64,000 nucleotides of DNA from Cavia porcellus. Taxonomy: Eukaryota > Chordata > Mammalia > Rodentia > Caviidae. A program made the position numbers and the translations under genes. The stretch is from NCBI RefSeq assembly GCF_034190915.1, contig NW_026947490.1:62051494-62115493 (forward strand), given 5' to 3'. This document shows, one piece after another, positions 38,746 to 51,395 of the stretch. Positions within the stretch are counted from its first letter, which is position 1, and every line of letters starts with the position of its first letter. The notes under the pieces were generated by a model. It worked only from the letters and a program-made list of their open reading frames with translations, searched no databases and was not told the DNA's origin.

Positions 38746-40117
38746 AAAAGATACACTGGAGCTCTAGGGTTGAAGCTTGGTGCTAAGACCCTGGGTTCAA
38801 GTCTTAGTACTGGAAAGAAAACAAAACAAACAAAACGGAGATGAAGACACAGTCCTAAAATATAATGTGTAGAAAGGATGCCATGTTCTCATACATCCTT
38901 TCACCACCCTACACTTCACTATGGCCTTTAATGCTCACACCTGCAAACTCTTCATCTGAAAAGGTCTGCCACTGTGTAGCGATGTCAGTACAAGTATCTA
39001 GGCAATGACCATCAAACCCGGAGAAACAACTAAACATCCCACTCCTGGACTTCAATGTAAGCAGCATATCCACAACCCCTTCTACCAACCACTTCTGCTG
39101 CTACATCCACAATGATCCAGACTCTAGACTCCAAGGCCTGCCATCTCAATATGCCAGTGGACAGAATGGACTGCGCAGTCACAGAATTCTATCAGTCCTC
39201 TCTCCCAAATGCCACTGTTCCCTTCCCCTCGGCACTCCCTGACACTCTCACAACTTCTTGATGTGTTTCAGCTCTGGGAAAAGCAATACTATTGAGGGAG
39301 AAAGACAAAGGGTGAGAGGATGGCTCACCAATGGTAACCTCCCATTCCAAAGATGCTAAAGGCTGCCCCAGCCCAGGTCTCAGGCCAAACCCAGCCTGCA
39401 GGCCTTCCCTGACCCATCTTCACTAATCTTAACTTTCTGCTTCCACAAACCAGCTAGCTAATACACAGCTGCCTTTATGGTGTTTGCTCAGAACACAAAC
39501 TTGCCAAAGCAGCCCAGAGCCACATTGTAAAAGCCATGAATGTCAGGAAAGAAAAGTAGCCAGGAACAACTCTTTGGATTCTGTCATGTGTCAGCCACAG
39601 TCCTATGTATTCTACCTGGCTGAACATGATGAGGTCCATGTGTGGTACTACTATGACTCTCATTTAATACTCAAAGGAACTGTTAGGAGGGAGGATCAAG
39701 ATCTCAAAGGTCATTCTGCTTGGAGGTGATGAGCAGACACCCTCCTATAACCGCTACCGCCCTGGGACTACATCCCAGGTACTCTGCTATGCACCGAGGG
39801 CAGAAGACGGAAGTCAGCACTGCCGTCCCTGTTCACGTGATTTACACATGCTGCAGAAATAAGAACAGAGACAGAATCTCAACAATGCCCCGTGTGTCTG
39901 AGCATCAGGACCTTAATCACCCCCTTCTCATTTGTGTGTGCTTCCTGTACTGAAACTTTGGTCCAAACCCTATCTTTCTGTTCAGTGGCACTGTGGCTAT
40001 TCTGGTGAACCTATCTAAAACATTTGCCTCACTTAACTCCTTTCTCCATCCTGCTTCTAACCAGGCCTTCATGTCCTCTTGTCACATTACTTCTTTTACC
40101 TCCAAAGCATTCATTCA

Positions 40118-40177
40118 CCCTCTAGCTGGTGTACAACCATCTTATAACCCTCTAGCTTATGTACAACCGTCTTATAA
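40118..40177 (+). repeat. 30-bp imperfect tandem duplication
   Basis: The unit ccctctagctggtgtacaac + catcttataa is repeated with three substitutions (ccctctagcttatgtacaac, cgtcttataa). Confidence 0.88.
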
Positions 40178-40729
40178 CCAATCTCTATTTTTAATTTCTG
40201 GCCTCTCTTAATTCATCTCAAAATGCTGCTTTCAGATGTCAACTTCCTGTTCTGAATTGTACAGTAATTCCTTACACCTTCATAATACTGTTAGTGTAAA
40301 CCTCTTAACAATGTGGTAAATCACCTAAGAAACAGCTGCTAGATCTACAGATTAGCTAACTCACTAATCTATTGCAAAGCTGTATCTGTGCACTACGACA
40401 GCTGCTTTGATGTAGCTCTGCACGTCTCACATCAGATAGGGCAAGTCACTATTCTTTCACTCATGGAACAAAATTCAGTCTAACTCACAGCAACTGTAGC
40501 TTTTGCATTTCTGATTATAATTCTTGATGATATCAGTTAGCAGGCTTTCAAAATGAAGTCAGAATTTAAAACAGTGTAAGGATATCGATTTTACTGCATT
40601 TTATGTCACTGCAGTATGTCGTAAAAAAATTTAGTAACCACACATTTGTTTGTAAATAAAGACAAATGTTCTAGGAAACTGTAAAATGAAATAGCTTCCA
40701 ACAGTTCTAAAATAGTCTACACTCAGGAC

Positions 40730-40805
40730 CGGGGGTTTAGCACAGCAGCATAAGTGCCTGCTTGGCAAATTCGAGGTCGTGAGTTCGATCCCTGGCACCA
40801 AAAAC
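40730..40805 (+). repeat. ID-like SINE, 'ttggcaaattcgaggtcg' subtype
   Basis: It reads accgggggtttagcacagca then 'tgcctgcttggcaaattcga'. It differs from the main young type in the middle and lacks the aaaaaggaaaaagac tail. Confidence 0.88.
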
Positions 40806-40994
40806 ATTAAATAAATAAGTAAGTAAATAGCCTACACTCTACCACAGAGGAAATACCTGATTGCAGCACATGTTCTACTGAGTAGTTAATAAAGTCTTGC
40901 TTTGCTGTAATATAACAGCAATACAAGTCAATATAGTACAATACAATAGTAATTGTTAAAAACTACAGTTTAACCAATCTCTCTTTCTCTCTCA

Positions 40995-41105
40995 ACAAGG
41001 TCACATTAATTCACTCAAGCTGTCATAAACTCCTGGGCTCAAGTGATCTTCCTGCCTTCTCCCAGTGGCTGGATCTACAAGGTGTGTATCATTGCACCAA
41101 GCTTA
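40995..41105 (-). repeat. B1-like SINE, diverged
   Basis: The plus strand shows 'aactcctgggctcaagtgat' and 'cttcctgccttctcccagtg'. Confidence 0.65.
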
Positions 41106-41139
41106 ACTATGCAGGTTTCTTTCCTTTTCTTTTCTTTCC

Positions 41140-41213
41140 TATGCTGGGCACCAAAGCTGGGTCCTCACACATGCTAAGTAAGTGTACTCTACACTGAGGT
41201 ACAGCCCCAGTCC
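41140..41213 (-). repeat. ID-like SINE, old
   Basis: Plus-strand 'atgctgggcaccaaagctgg' and 'ctgaggtacagccccag' mark a degraded antisense ID. Confidence 0.65.
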
Positions 41214-41525
41214 AGATAACTTTGAAACCTCTAAGAGATTCAGCCTTGTGGTCTACCTAAAAAATCCTATTGTAAGACTTGTTCTTAGGCTCCTGCCTAC
41301 AGGCAGGTAAGAGCTATCTGTTCCCAAGTTCTCCACTTAAGTACTGGACATGGCCACTAATACAGACATGCAGAGGACTGGGGAAAGGTGGCCAGGGTCA
41401 CTGTGTGTATTTAAAATCTAAATCCATTAAGTAAATAATGCTGTTGAATATCCATCTCACAAACTAAAACTAAATACGAGACCAAAAATTATTTCATAAA
41501 AATACTTTTTTAAAAATAGAAACAG

Positions 41526-41619
41526 GGGGCTGGAGATTTAGCTCAGTGGCATAAGCACCTGCCTTGCAAGCAGGCAGTCTTGAGTTCGATCCCCAGTACC
41601 GATGAAAAAGACAAAAAAA
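41526..41619 (+). repeat. Young ID SINE
   Basis: It reads gggctggagatttagctcag to 'cagtaccgatgaaaaagac'. Flanking 'aaaaatagaaaca' occurs on both sides as a target duplication. Confidence 0.93.
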
Positions 41620-42494
41620 AAATAGAAACAAAACTGACTTTTTTTTACTTTATATTATGCTTTCCTTATAAACTGAGACTAGAAGCAAGAGATAACCTGG
41701 ATAATCTACCAAGCAAGCAATACTGCTGTGCAGTTTTCATTTAATTACTACCAACTATGTCTTCCTTGAAAGTGATTTCATCACTTATGCTACCAATATG
41801 ATTAAATAAATAATGATCAGACACCTGAGACCATAATCACAGAGTCCAAACAAAACACTGTTAAAAGAATCCCATGGGTGTCAGCACAGAGGCTGTGCTA
41901 CGCACACAGCCAAGTTCCTAATGTCTTCCAAGAGTGATCAAATTGGCACTTCAGAACAAGTAGTTCTCCTGATAGGACAAATGAGAAATCAATAGCTGCA
42001 AGATGAGTTACTGGAACATAATCATCAACAGTCCACACAGGAAACGACAGGGTAGAGATAGCACAGGAGTGCAAAGGACAAGAGGCAGGTAAGAGCTCTG
42101 TTGATGATGTGACAACAGGGGTCAGGCGGACAGCACAAAACCAAGCACCGCACAGCTGAATCTCCGGGCTCCTTGTATGCCACTATTCAGATAAACCGGT
42201 TCATACTGGGGGCAAGTGTGTGTACAAATCCGAGCTCAGAATGAAACATCTGCAAGAGTACCATGGTAACTCACCTCACAGCAAAACAATACAACACAGA
42301 ACAATGCCTCCGAACCTTATGCCACCTGGGATAAACATATATATTTTCAGTTATTGACACACAGGTTGTCACTAAAACCAGGAGTATAAAGATGTCCCAG
42401 GGAAAAAAAAGTGTAGAATAAGAAAAAGGATCAGAGCAGAATCTAATTGACCAATTCAGACTATATACCCAATAAAGGTAAAATGAAATGATTA

Positions 42495-42620
42495 TGATAA
42501 TGAGCTTTGGAATCAGACAAATTGTGGACTGCAATTCTGCCTTTCAACCATTGCCTGTTTGAACAGAAGTGAAGTCAACAACCTAAGCCTTCAAGAGATA
42601 CCTATTACCTTGCAAGTTTG
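42495..42620 (+). mobile_element. MIR
   Basis: 'gagctttggaatcagacaaa', then 'gcaattctgcctttcaacca' and 'gtcaacaacctaagccttca' follow the MIR core in order, though diverged. Confidence 0.65.
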
Positions 42621-42699
42621 TGTGTACATACCCATGAATACATCTATTTCCTCCACCAGTTACTAAAAGTTAAAACACCTGTGTGACAGTACTAACTAG

Positions 42700-42825
42700 T
42701 ACAACACTAACCAGATAGGTTGTCTCAACACTCTTCAAGGATGAAGCAAGAAGATGTACCACAAATTCAAGGCCAGCCTAAGCATCTTCAAAACTACTCA
42801 GCAAGACTATTCCTCAAAATAAAAA
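42700..42825 (+). repeat. B1-like SINE, diverged
   Basis: Only the 3' two-thirds is recognisable: 'aaattcaaggccagcctaag' and ending 'attcctcaaaat'. Confidence 0.65.
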
Positions 42826-42836
42826 GGGCCAGAGAT

Positions 42837-42970
42837 GCCAGGTGTAGTGGTACACACCTGTAACCCCAGCACTTAGGAAGTTCAAGCAGGAGGATAGCTG
42901 TGAGTTCAAGGCCAGCCTGAACCATACAGTAAAACTCCATCACAAAAAAAAGAAAGAAAAGAAAAAGAAA
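42837..42970 (+). repeat. B1-like SINE
   Basis: It begins gccaggtgtagtggtacaca, has one clear block (caaggccagcctgaaccata) and an A/G tail. Confidence 0.88.
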
Positions 42971-42974
42971 AAAA

Positions 42975-43070
42975 GGCTGGGGATTTAGTTCGGTGGTATA
43001 GCGCCTGCCTGGCAAGAATGAGGTCATGAGTTAGATCACTGGAACAAAAAAGAAAAAAAAAAAAAAAACC
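42975..43070 (+). repeat. ID-like SINE
   Basis: It reads ggctggggatttagttcggt and 'tgcctggcaagaatgaggtc', directly joined to the A-rich tail of the preceding B1. Confidence 0.87.
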
Positions 43071-43424
43071 AGCTGGGCATACATGCTGAAGATGTAGCTC
43101 AGGAGGAAGAGCCTCAGTTCAATTCTCAATACCAAAAAAATAAAGTAAAATACATATGGTACACAGAAAGGCAGGAGAGTTGAGCAAATTGTGTCCTATT
43201 TAATAAATAACAAAGAACAGGAATACACTACATCTTTACTGAAATTCATAGTGAAGGAGGGATCCCACTGTGTAGTCCAAACACTGCTTCCAGCATCTCT
43301 ATGCTAAAAGCCCGCTTGCTCCCCAGGAACGAAAGCACACAAGCACACTCCAACACACTCATTCTTGCCCTTCAAATTCCTCTACAGCCCAGGTAGGGAA
43401 CTGCTTTTTGTTTTTGTCTTCTAG

Positions 43425-43490
43425 AGTACTGAGGATCCAATCCAGGGCCTCATTCAGGTGCTCTAATACTGATCTATACTCATAGTCCTT
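43425..43490 (-). repeat. ID-like SINE, old
   Basis: Plus-strand 'gagtactgaggatccaatcc' is a degraded antisense ID. Confidence 0.55.
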
Positions 43491-43683
43491 AGCTTGGGAA
43501 TTCTGATAATCTCACCTTGGTAATTAAGAAAGTCAAACATCAAGATGCTTACTACATAACAAATACTGTTTTATAAAAGCCAAAGCCACAGCAAACCTGT
43601 GCTTGACAGCAACTGGTCTCTAGTTTTATTACACTTTGTTCTTCTAAAAGACACTGGGCCACTGAGAGACAACTCTAGCTTCT

Positions 43684-43780
43684 AAGTGTGGTGTGATGGC
43701 ACATGCTGTAATCCCAGGACTGCAAAGGGTTAGGCAAGAGGACTAAATCAGAGGCCAGCCTGACCACATAGGCACCTGAG
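43684..43780 (+). repeat. B1-like SINE, diverged
   Basis: It reads aagtgtggtgtgatggcaca and 'gaggccagcctgaccacata'. Confidence 0.78.
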
Positions 43781-44845
43781 GCTGAGGCTGCAGTAATGGA
43801 CAGGAGAATCAATGAGGCAAAGAGAAAAAAGAAGCCTAGAGAACTAAGCATTGCTCTCACAATGCAGCAGTGCTGTAAGGCACGCTGGGAGCGCACAGAT
43901 AACGCCTAGAGACCTGCTCAATTAGTCAGCCTCTGCCAGTGTGAACGTGACACTGGACACTCTATGTCCTGCACCACAGTGCATGAGCAAAAGGACGACT
44001 GCACTGGTCTCAGGCCACAATCACCCCAAGAGCAACACGGGTTAAAGATCAGGATGTTACATGTATCTGCTATTCAACAATGAACACAATCTGCCTTCAT
44101 AGCTTCCACAAAGACAGCCATGCCACCAGAGGGATGTTCTAATCAAGGATGATGCACCTCTTCGACAGGAGCCCCTGGCCATATATTGTTTATTAAAGTC
44201 ATAGCCATCTTAGCCTGTGTACTCCAGCCTGAGATCCTCTCAAAAAGATCCCCCAGGGACGCATCTTTCAGAACCACTCCCATGCACCCACACACAGATC
44301 AGCGAGGATCAGCACAGCGAAGACTCAAGCAGGAGGGGCACAGGAAGGGAGAGGGAACAGCTGAAGATGGGGTTGGAAATAGTGATTCAGAAGAAGGACA
44401 GATGTGAAGCAGTATGAGACTCTACGTGAGTGTGTGTGTGTCTGGAGGACAGATGGCTCACACAATCATGTTTCCCTGAAATACCAGCGCTGAAACCTAG
44501 AGCAGGTAAGAACCTAGGAAGGGACGTGAGCTAAGATTTACCCCAACTTCTACACTGAACTCTATGGAAATTTAACAGCACCTATGGCTCGAAGCAATGT
44601 AAAGAAATATTCAGAGCCAGGCTACTAAATACAGTATTAGTTTTCAGAGTAATTTTCTACAAATAATACGGCTCCCAAATACCCACCAGACCCAGACTGG
44701 ACCTTCCCCAGTGGAGGGGGACATCTACTTAAGAAGCAGTGGATTAATTCTGCATGTTTCAATACAAAGTAATAAAAAATCGTTCTTTTACTTATTGAAT
44801 GCAGGCAATACTGTATAGATTGTCAAAACTTAAAAGGCACACTTA

Positions 44846-44941
<96 letters not shown>

Positions 44942-45102
44942 CTATATAAACAAAGAAAACATTTTTATTTAGAAAGTGCTAATCATTTTCATTATAAAAT
45001 ACAGAATGTATCAAAACTCACCTTCAAAAATAAGTACTTAAAGCATTATAAATTACATTCTCAAATTATACTTTAGCTACCTCCAGTACAAATGAAATAA
45101 CT

Positions 45103-45212
45103 GGGAATCTAGGGCATGGAGTGCATGCCTATAACCTAGCATGCAGGAGGCTGAGGCAGAGGTATTCCTTGAGTTTGAGGTCAACCTGAACTGCCCGGTG
45201 TCTCAAAAAAAA
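45103..45212 (+). repeat. B1-like SINE without duplication
   Basis: It starts aatctagggcatggagtgca and ends gtgtctcaaaa with an A-run. Confidence 0.82.
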
Positions 45213-45546
45213 AAAAGTTGAAACCAGCAAACATGAGCCTAGGATTTGGAAGGGAGGCCCGCCATCATATAGAATAAATTATCTCATGGCAATATAAAAG
45301 GACAAAACCACATATTGATCTGATTTTGTCTTTGGAACAGAATATGAAGATCAGTTTATAACAGAAGATATTAATTCTACCAGGATTATGTTTCCTTAAA
45401 TCCATTACTTTTGACCAGCCCCCAAGTGATATCAGTCTATCAACTCCTTATTGCTATGAATAGAAATTGATGCCTTATCCCCAAAATGAGATTTTGTACA
45501 TTTAACAGACGGCTATTACTTTTAGAAAAGTAAAAATCAACTGATG

Positions 45547-45630
45547 GCCAGGGCTATGGTTCAGAGGCACAAACATCTCTCTGGCAAGCTCAAGATCCTG
45601 AATTTGATTCCCAAAACGAAAACAAAACAA
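45547..45630 (+). repeat. ID-like SINE, old
   Basis: It reads ccagggctatggttcagagg and 'aagatcctgaatttgattcc', with an AAAAC tail. Confidence 0.75.
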
Positions 45631-45703
45631 AACAAAAAAAATCAAACTGAAATCTCAGGTCTACTTTTTTGAAGAATTTATTTGTTGAAAAAAAATTTAT
45701 TTG

Positions 45704-45810
45704 TAAACCATGTCTATTATCCCAGCACTATTGAAGACTAAGGCAGGAGGATCACAAGTCCATGCTCAGCCTGGACAACTTACCGATCTAACTCAAAATA
45801 ATAAAAAAGG
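45704..45810 (+). repeat. B1-like SINE, diverged
   Basis: It reads tattatcccagcactattga and a degraded 'catgctcagcctggacaact'. Confidence 0.72.
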
Positions 45811-46025
45811 GCTGAGTCTGTATCCCAATGCAAAGGCCCTCGTCTCCTCCCCAGTGCCCCAAGACATAGTGTAATGGAAATCTAGTCTGACCATAAGAAA
45901 ACACACTGGTCTGGAACTCAACAGATACCAAGTTCTGTAATCTGTTTTCCCATCAACTGTCCCATGACCTGAGGTGAGCTATGACCTCAATTTTTATCTA
46001 ATTCTCTGATGAAGTGCCACGCTTT

Positions 46026-46124
46026 TTTTTTTTAAATCAGTACCAGGGATTGAACTCACGACCACGCGACGACCACGCGCTTGCAAGGCAGGTGCTTATG
46101 CCGCTGAGCTAAATCCCCAGCCCC
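46026..46124 (-). repeat. Young ID SINE with target duplication
   Basis: 'aagtgccacgct' before it and 'aagtgccatgct' after it are the duplicate. It contains a small internal repeat (cgaccacgcgacgaccacgc) not seen in other copies. Confidence 0.92.
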
Positions 46125-46159
46125 TAAGTGCCATGCTTAATAAATCCAGTTTTGTTTTT

Positions 46160-46173
46160 GTTTTTGTTTTTTT

Positions 46174-46214
<41 letters not shown>

Positions 46215-46362
46215 GTCTTTTTGAGACAGGGTCTCACTATGCATTGAAGCTGGTTTTGGGCTTACTTTGTAGCCCAGACTAGCCTCAAACTTGCAACAAT
46301 CCTCCTCTTGCTTCAGTCTCCTAAATGCTGGGATTACAGGCATGCACTACTGCACCCAGTTA
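46160..46362 (-). repeat. B1-like SINE with long T-run (A tail)
   Basis: The T-run at about 46160-46213 is nearly uninterrupted. The body (ggtctttttgagacagggtc to cactactgcacccag) is a full-length antisense B1. Confidence 0.93.
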
Positions 46363-46621
46363 TAGCTCAGCATTTTAACAATTAAAACTTAGGATGATAA
46401 AAATAACCTAAAATAATACTTTTCTATCAAACTGGTAAATTAAAAATAGCACCTGATCTTAACACTGGAGAATAAATAAAGCACCCTTAATCACCTGCTT
46501 TATGGTGGCTGGACCTAACAAACCTAGAAAATTCTGTATGAATTAATATATGTCAAAAACAATTTTAAAAAAAGTTGTGACCAAGAAATTCCATGCCTAG
46601 GATTTAATCCTATGAAATCTG

Positions 46622-46700
46622 TGGGGCTGGAGATACAGCTCAGTGATAGAGGGGACACTTGGCATGCACAAGAGCTTAGGTCTGATCCCAAGAACCAAAA
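46622..46700 (+). repeat. ID-like SINE
   Basis: It reads ggggctggagatacagctca, with a 'gatcccaagaacc' end and AAAAC tail. Confidence 0.83.
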
Positions 46701-46927
46701 AAACAAAACAAAACAAAACAAAAAAATGTCCATGATCACAGTGACAATTTAATCAGAATGATATTTATAATATCAAGTTATTTAAACTGGGATCTATCCA
46801 GCAAAATGAGTATATAAACAAATAGCATCTCCAAACAATGAAAAACTTATGTCTTCACAGCTACTTATTATAAAATCAAAGTTCACTAGCTTACAATAGC
46901 AAACTTTTTTTTTATTATTTTATTTTA

Positions 46928-47045
46928 ATTTTTTTGAGACAGGTCTCCCTCCATGTAGCCCAAGCTGGCCTTGACCTCACAGTAATCCTCCTGCCTCTGC
47001 CTCCTAGGTGATGAGACTCCAGGCATGTACTACTACGCCTCACAT
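46928..47045 (-). repeat. B1-like SINE
   Basis: The plus strand 'tttttttgagacaggtctcc' and 'cctaggtgatgagactccag' is an antisense B1 without duplication. Confidence 0.83.
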
Positions 47046-47242
47046 AACAGCAAACTTTAAAACAGCTGTACAGTAAGACCACATTAAGAGTACTTTCTGC
47101 CAAAACATTTTCATTAACTAATAAAACACCAAAACACTAACAGGTACATGCAATAATAAATACAAAAGAAATATAGCAGTAACACTATTGAGACAATACT
47201 CTTCAAGTGAAATCAAACACATATATAAATAATGCCTAGTCA

Positions 47243-47330
47243 GGGCTGGGGATGGAGTGCTTGCCTAGCATGCACAAGACTCTGAGCTCAATCCTCAGAA
47301 CCAGAATAATAGCAATAATAATAATAATTA
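47243..47330 (+). repeat. ID-like SINE with AAT tail
   Basis: The core (gggctggggatggagtgctt) lacks about 10 bases of the tRNA-like half. The tail is an AAT microsatellite. Confidence 0.8.
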
Positions 47331-47339
47331 AATAAAATA

Positions 47340-47665
47340 CTGCCTGGTCTCTCTGGTGAGAGAAATTGAAAGTGTAAATGATCAAAATATATACTGGACA
47401 TTGTGAAATACGAAGAAAATGTTCAAATGGGAAAGAAACTACTACGCAAGGGGGAGAGGGAAAGGAAAAAAGAAAAAATAACAAGAAGGAAAAACACAAA
47501 CAAAGCTTTTGTAAATAAGGAGGGGAAGAGGCATTAAAGGGAGGGTAGGAGAATGGTCCAAAAAAAAGGAATCAAGTTATATCATGTAGAGGTACAAATT
47601 CCCTATGATGAATGCTGTCATTATGTATATGTAAAATATACCAATAAACTTAATTTTTAAACATT
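47340..47665 (+). mobile_element. L1 3'UTR-like tail
   Basis: A G-rich purine block (gcaagggggagagggaaagg) is followed by 'taccaataaacttaattttt'. The same ending occurs at about 25155 inside the inverted-repeat arm. Confidence 0.6.
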
Positions 47666-48307
47666 CCTTCAAATGCTTTAAGGTCATGACCAAATGTGCC
47701 TACTTAAGGGTCTGCACCATTCCAAAAAGTATCATCCTGGCCACCCACGCACAGGATTAGACACTAATGAAGACTGTGCCCGTGTACCAACTCAGAGCTC
47801 AGGACACAGGTGGTTGCTAAGCGAGCGCCCATGCTGCAGCAACACTGAGTAAAAAGCAGAACAGAGGTGGCGGCCCAGGCCATGACCATCTCCTCGAGGT
47901 CCTGAGAAGACGCTGTCAGAAACGCTACCGACAGCAAAATGCTGCAGGATCCTGGAGCAAAATGCACGCAGACCTAGCGCAGGACACTGCCTCGCACAAA
48001 GCGTGCACCCGGCAGATGCGCTCGTACGCACACGGTGCTCTGCGCGCTTTCACACCGGCATGTCTGGAAGACATTACATACCATGGAGAGCCAGCTAAAG
48101 GGTTGAAACGGTACCTTCTAATTTTCTAAATTAAAAGGTAAATTTTAACTGTCTAAACATCATCTGGAGAACAGCAAAGCATACTTTAGCTGAACCTTTA
48201 GTTGATTCTGCTCTTTCACATACTAGTTACATAATCTTGAATAATTAATCACATTTCCTTTGGAGAACCTATTAATATAATGCTTGACTTAAAGACCCTA
48301 AAAATAG

Positions 48308-48385
48308 GGCCCAGGGATATAGCTCCGCACCACAGTGTGCCAGCCGGGCAAGCTCAAGGTTGTGTATTTGACTTATGGTACCAAA
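48308..48385 (+). repeat. ID-like SINE, diverged
   Basis: It reads gggcccagggatatagctcc and 'ctcaaggttgtgtatttgac'. Confidence 0.78.
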
Positions 48386-48414
48386 AAAAGGATCTTAAAA
48401 ATACCCAGCAAGGG

Positions 48415-48500
48415 GACCAGCTGTGAGTCTGAGGCCCGCCTGGGCTACACAGGGAGTCCAGGCCAGCCTGAAGTACACAGTGAGACCTGTCTCAAAAAAA
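48415..48500 (+). repeat. B1-like SINE, 3' part
   Basis: Two blocks (gaggcccgcctgggctacac, ccaggccagcctgaagtaca) lack the promoter half. 'aaagatcttaaaa' flanks both sides. Confidence 0.83.
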
Positions 48501-48619
48501 GATCTTAAAATAATTTGAAAAATGGCGTTTAAGAACCTAGGAAACCCTGAATTTGATACAAGTTCTACAGTGGAAGAAAATGAACAGGTCAAATCACTAT
48601 GCAGCTATAAACGTATCTA

Positions 48620-48877
<258 letters not shown>

Positions 48878-48972
48878 CTATAGTACTGTTTAATATATAA
48901 GTTAAAGGCAAAATGTATAGTCATGTTTTAAAAACCACTTTAGGATTCACTTATTTATTCATTAAAGAAGGT

Positions 48973-49100
48973 TTTTAGCTGACTACAGCGGTGCACACTT
49001 GTATCCCCAGCAGTCTGGGAAACTGAGGCGGAGAAGGATCACAAATTCAAGCCCAGCCTCGGCAATGTAACAAGATACTAAGACCCTGACTTAAAATTTA
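48973..49100 (+). repeat. B1-like SINE, diverged
   Basis: It reads gctgactacagcggtgcaca and 'caagcccagcctcggcaat'. Confidence 0.75.
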
Positions 49101-49272
49101 ATGAGACGTTCACTAAAGAAAACATAGAAAAAAAGAAAAAATAATAATAAAATAAAATAAAATTTAATGCAACGAGTAGAGGTAAGGATGTAATAGGATG
49201 CAGCTCATGAGAAGGTCCTGGGTTCAATCCCCAGTAGCACAAAAATAAAAGTTTTTATTGAGAATTATTTGA

Positions 49273-49385
49273 GGGGCTGGAAATTTAGCTCAGCGGCATA
49301 AGCACCTGCCTTGCAAGCAGGCGGTCATGAGTTCGATGCCTGGTACCGATAAAAATGAAAAAGACAAAAAACAAAAAAAAAAAGA
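49273..49385 (+). repeat. Young ID SINE with target duplication
   Basis: 'agaattatttga' occurs just before (49260-49272) and just after the A tail. The tail is gataaaaatgaaaaagac. Confidence 0.94.
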
Positions 49386-49445
49386 GAGAATTATTTGAAA
49401 TCACTACAAGAATGGATCCTCACAGAAATTAAAATCCAAAGGGTT

Positions 49446-49522
49446 GGGCCAGATATTTAGCTCAGCGGTTTAAGTGCCTGCTTGGCAAACACGAAGTCTT
49501 GAGTTCAATCCCCAGTACCAAA
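49446..49522 (+). repeat. ID SINE, 'cttggcaaacacgaagtc' subtype
   Basis: It reads gggccagatatttagctcag. It shares the 'cctgcttggcaaa' middle with 40730-40805, pointing to a second subfamily. 'cccaaagggtt' sequence flanks both sides. Confidence 0.88.
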
Positions 49523-49815
49523 ATAATAATAATAATAAATAAAATAAAACCCAAAGGGTTTCTAGCTTGAACTGGAAAATCAAGTACTCAGACACCTACA
49601 AAATCAAGTTCATGTAGGATGTTATGACATTACCAACAAAGAACTATGGGATATCACAAAAGGCAATTATGTCTGTACACTTCTGAGAAATCTATCATAA
49701 AAATTACTCATTGGACATACTCTGCTGCCCCATAGTACTCAAAATGTTGTGCAACTTCGCCATGGCTTTCAGCATTTATTCCATTATTAGAAATACAGGG
49801 GAAAAAAAAATACAG

Positions 49816-49885
49816 GGCTGGGGATCTAGCACAGTGCCTGCCTGGCAAGCTCAAGGGTGTGAGTTCAATTCCTGGTATCAAAAGA
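49816..49885 (+). repeat. ID SINE, internally deleted
   Basis: The core ggctggggatctagcacagt goes straight to 'gcctgcctggcaagctcaag', missing about 12 bases. Confidence 0.85.
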
Positions 49886-50164
49886 AAAAACTTATCAGAA
49901 GTACTGTATGAATAAAAAAATAAAAGAAATACTGCATGATAGTAATAATAAGGCCAACAAGTCACTTAAGCTTTCTGAACACCCTTAAGTACCCTGCTAA
50001 ACACCAGAGGTAGATTATTTACTCTAGCACAAAGAGCTTTCACCCAGGAGTCAAAGGAAATGCATGTGACACTTCCTTTGTACTAACCAGTAATCTTAAC
50101 CACCTTGCTTAGTAGCCTGTCTGAGTTGCATTTCCATTTTTCCTTTCTTAAAATACTCTTTGAG

Positions 50165-50255
50165 GCCATGCATGGGGGCACACACCAGCAGACTGAGCAG
50201 GGTATTGCTGTGAGTTCAAGGCCAGCCTGGGTTACGCAGTGAGTTCAAGTCTCCA
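50165..50255 (+). repeat. B1-like SINE, shortened
   Basis: It reads ggccatgcatgggggcacac then skips to 'gtgagttcaaggccagcctg'. Confidence 0.8.
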
Positions 50256-50850
50256 AATTAATTAATTAATGTTTAAAACTGCTTTACTAAATCAGGTCGG
50301 TATTTACACAAATTATACTGAAAAAGACAAATGGAGACTCAAGGCAAAGCTGATATGTTATCTCTGTACCACAGACTTATCAGTCTAAATTTTGGAAATA
50401 CAGTATTTAAGATTCTGCCACAGCAAATATGAATGGGCATTCTGTAAGTTACAGCTTATCTATCCCAAGGAAGGGTGACATCAAAGCAACACACTGTGTA
50501 GGTCAAGCCTCGCGCCTGTGGTCCTTACGGGCCGCGATCATTCCATGGCACAGTATGCGTCTCATCAAAAAAACTGCCACCATCATCTGCCTTTGTAAGG
50601 TAAAAATAAAGACTCCTCCCTTGTGGTCTCGAGGCCCTCTGAGAGCCAAGTAAGTTCATGGATGTCGAAGTGCTTCAGAAGCGTGGCTTACTACCCAACC
50701 GTGTAAGACACAGCAGCCATGAGCCATCCGAGACCAGACTGATGAGTACAGATGCAACATGAAAGCAAGTTTACAGGATGGAGTCACACATTTGTAACAA
50801 AAAATGAAGAAATGTTACGAAACACAAATTTTTCACACAAATACCAATAA

Positions 50851-50955
50851 GGGCCAGGAGTGGTGCTGTATGCCTGTAATTAGGCGCCCTAGAAGGCTGG
50901 GGCAGAAGGATCCTAAGTTCGAGGCCAGTATGGTCAACGTGGACCCTGTCTTGAA
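50851..50955 (+). repeat. B1-like SINE, diverged
   Basis: It reads ggccaggagtggtgctgtat and 'gttcgaggccagtatggtca'. An ID fragment (50963-51010) follows. Confidence 0.78.
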
Positions 50956-51144
50956 AAGGGGGTTGGGATGTAGCTCAGTGGAAAGGTCCTGAGCTCCATC
51001 GTCAATATCACAAAAATACATAAATAAATAAAAAGAGTAAGAAAGCAAGCTCTAGCACTTTATATCTGATACTGTATTTTCTACAGAACACTTTCTTCCC
51101 AATTATATTACTTATACCTCCACTTTTCTTTTGTTTTTTGGAAA

Positions 51145-51395
51145 TAAGGTCTCACTGTGTAGGTAGGCTGGCCTTTGAACTTGCTCATATAGCCCAGGCT
51201 GGCCTTTAAATCAAGACGATTCTCCTGCTCAGGGGCTGGGGATTTAGCTCAGCGGCATAAGCGCCTGCGTTGCAAGCAGGCAGTCATGAGTTCAATCCCT
51301 GGTGCCGATAAAAAGGAAAAAGACAAAAAAAAAAAAAAAGATGATTCTCCTGCTCAGCCGCCCAAGTGCCAGAATTATAGGCGTGTGCCACCAGG
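51145..51395 (-). repeat. B1-like SINE split by a young ID
   Basis: The parts 51145-51233 and 51338-51395 are one antisense B1, interrupted by the ID at 51234-51337. The 'gattctcctgctcag' repeat belongs to the B1 and is duplicated by the ID insertion. Confidence 0.88.
51234..51337 (+). repeat. Young ID SINE inserted in a B1, 15-bp target duplication
   Basis: gattctcctgctcag is present on both sides, and the tail is gataaaaaggaaaaagac with an A-run. It proves that the ID moved after this B1 did. Confidence 0.96.

Noticed and set aside
47700..48060. Locally CpG-rich stretch as a possible promoter or island
   Set aside because: It is only about 300 bp, has few CpGs, lies between CUL2 coding exons 2 and 3, and has no TSS-like or exon-like features.
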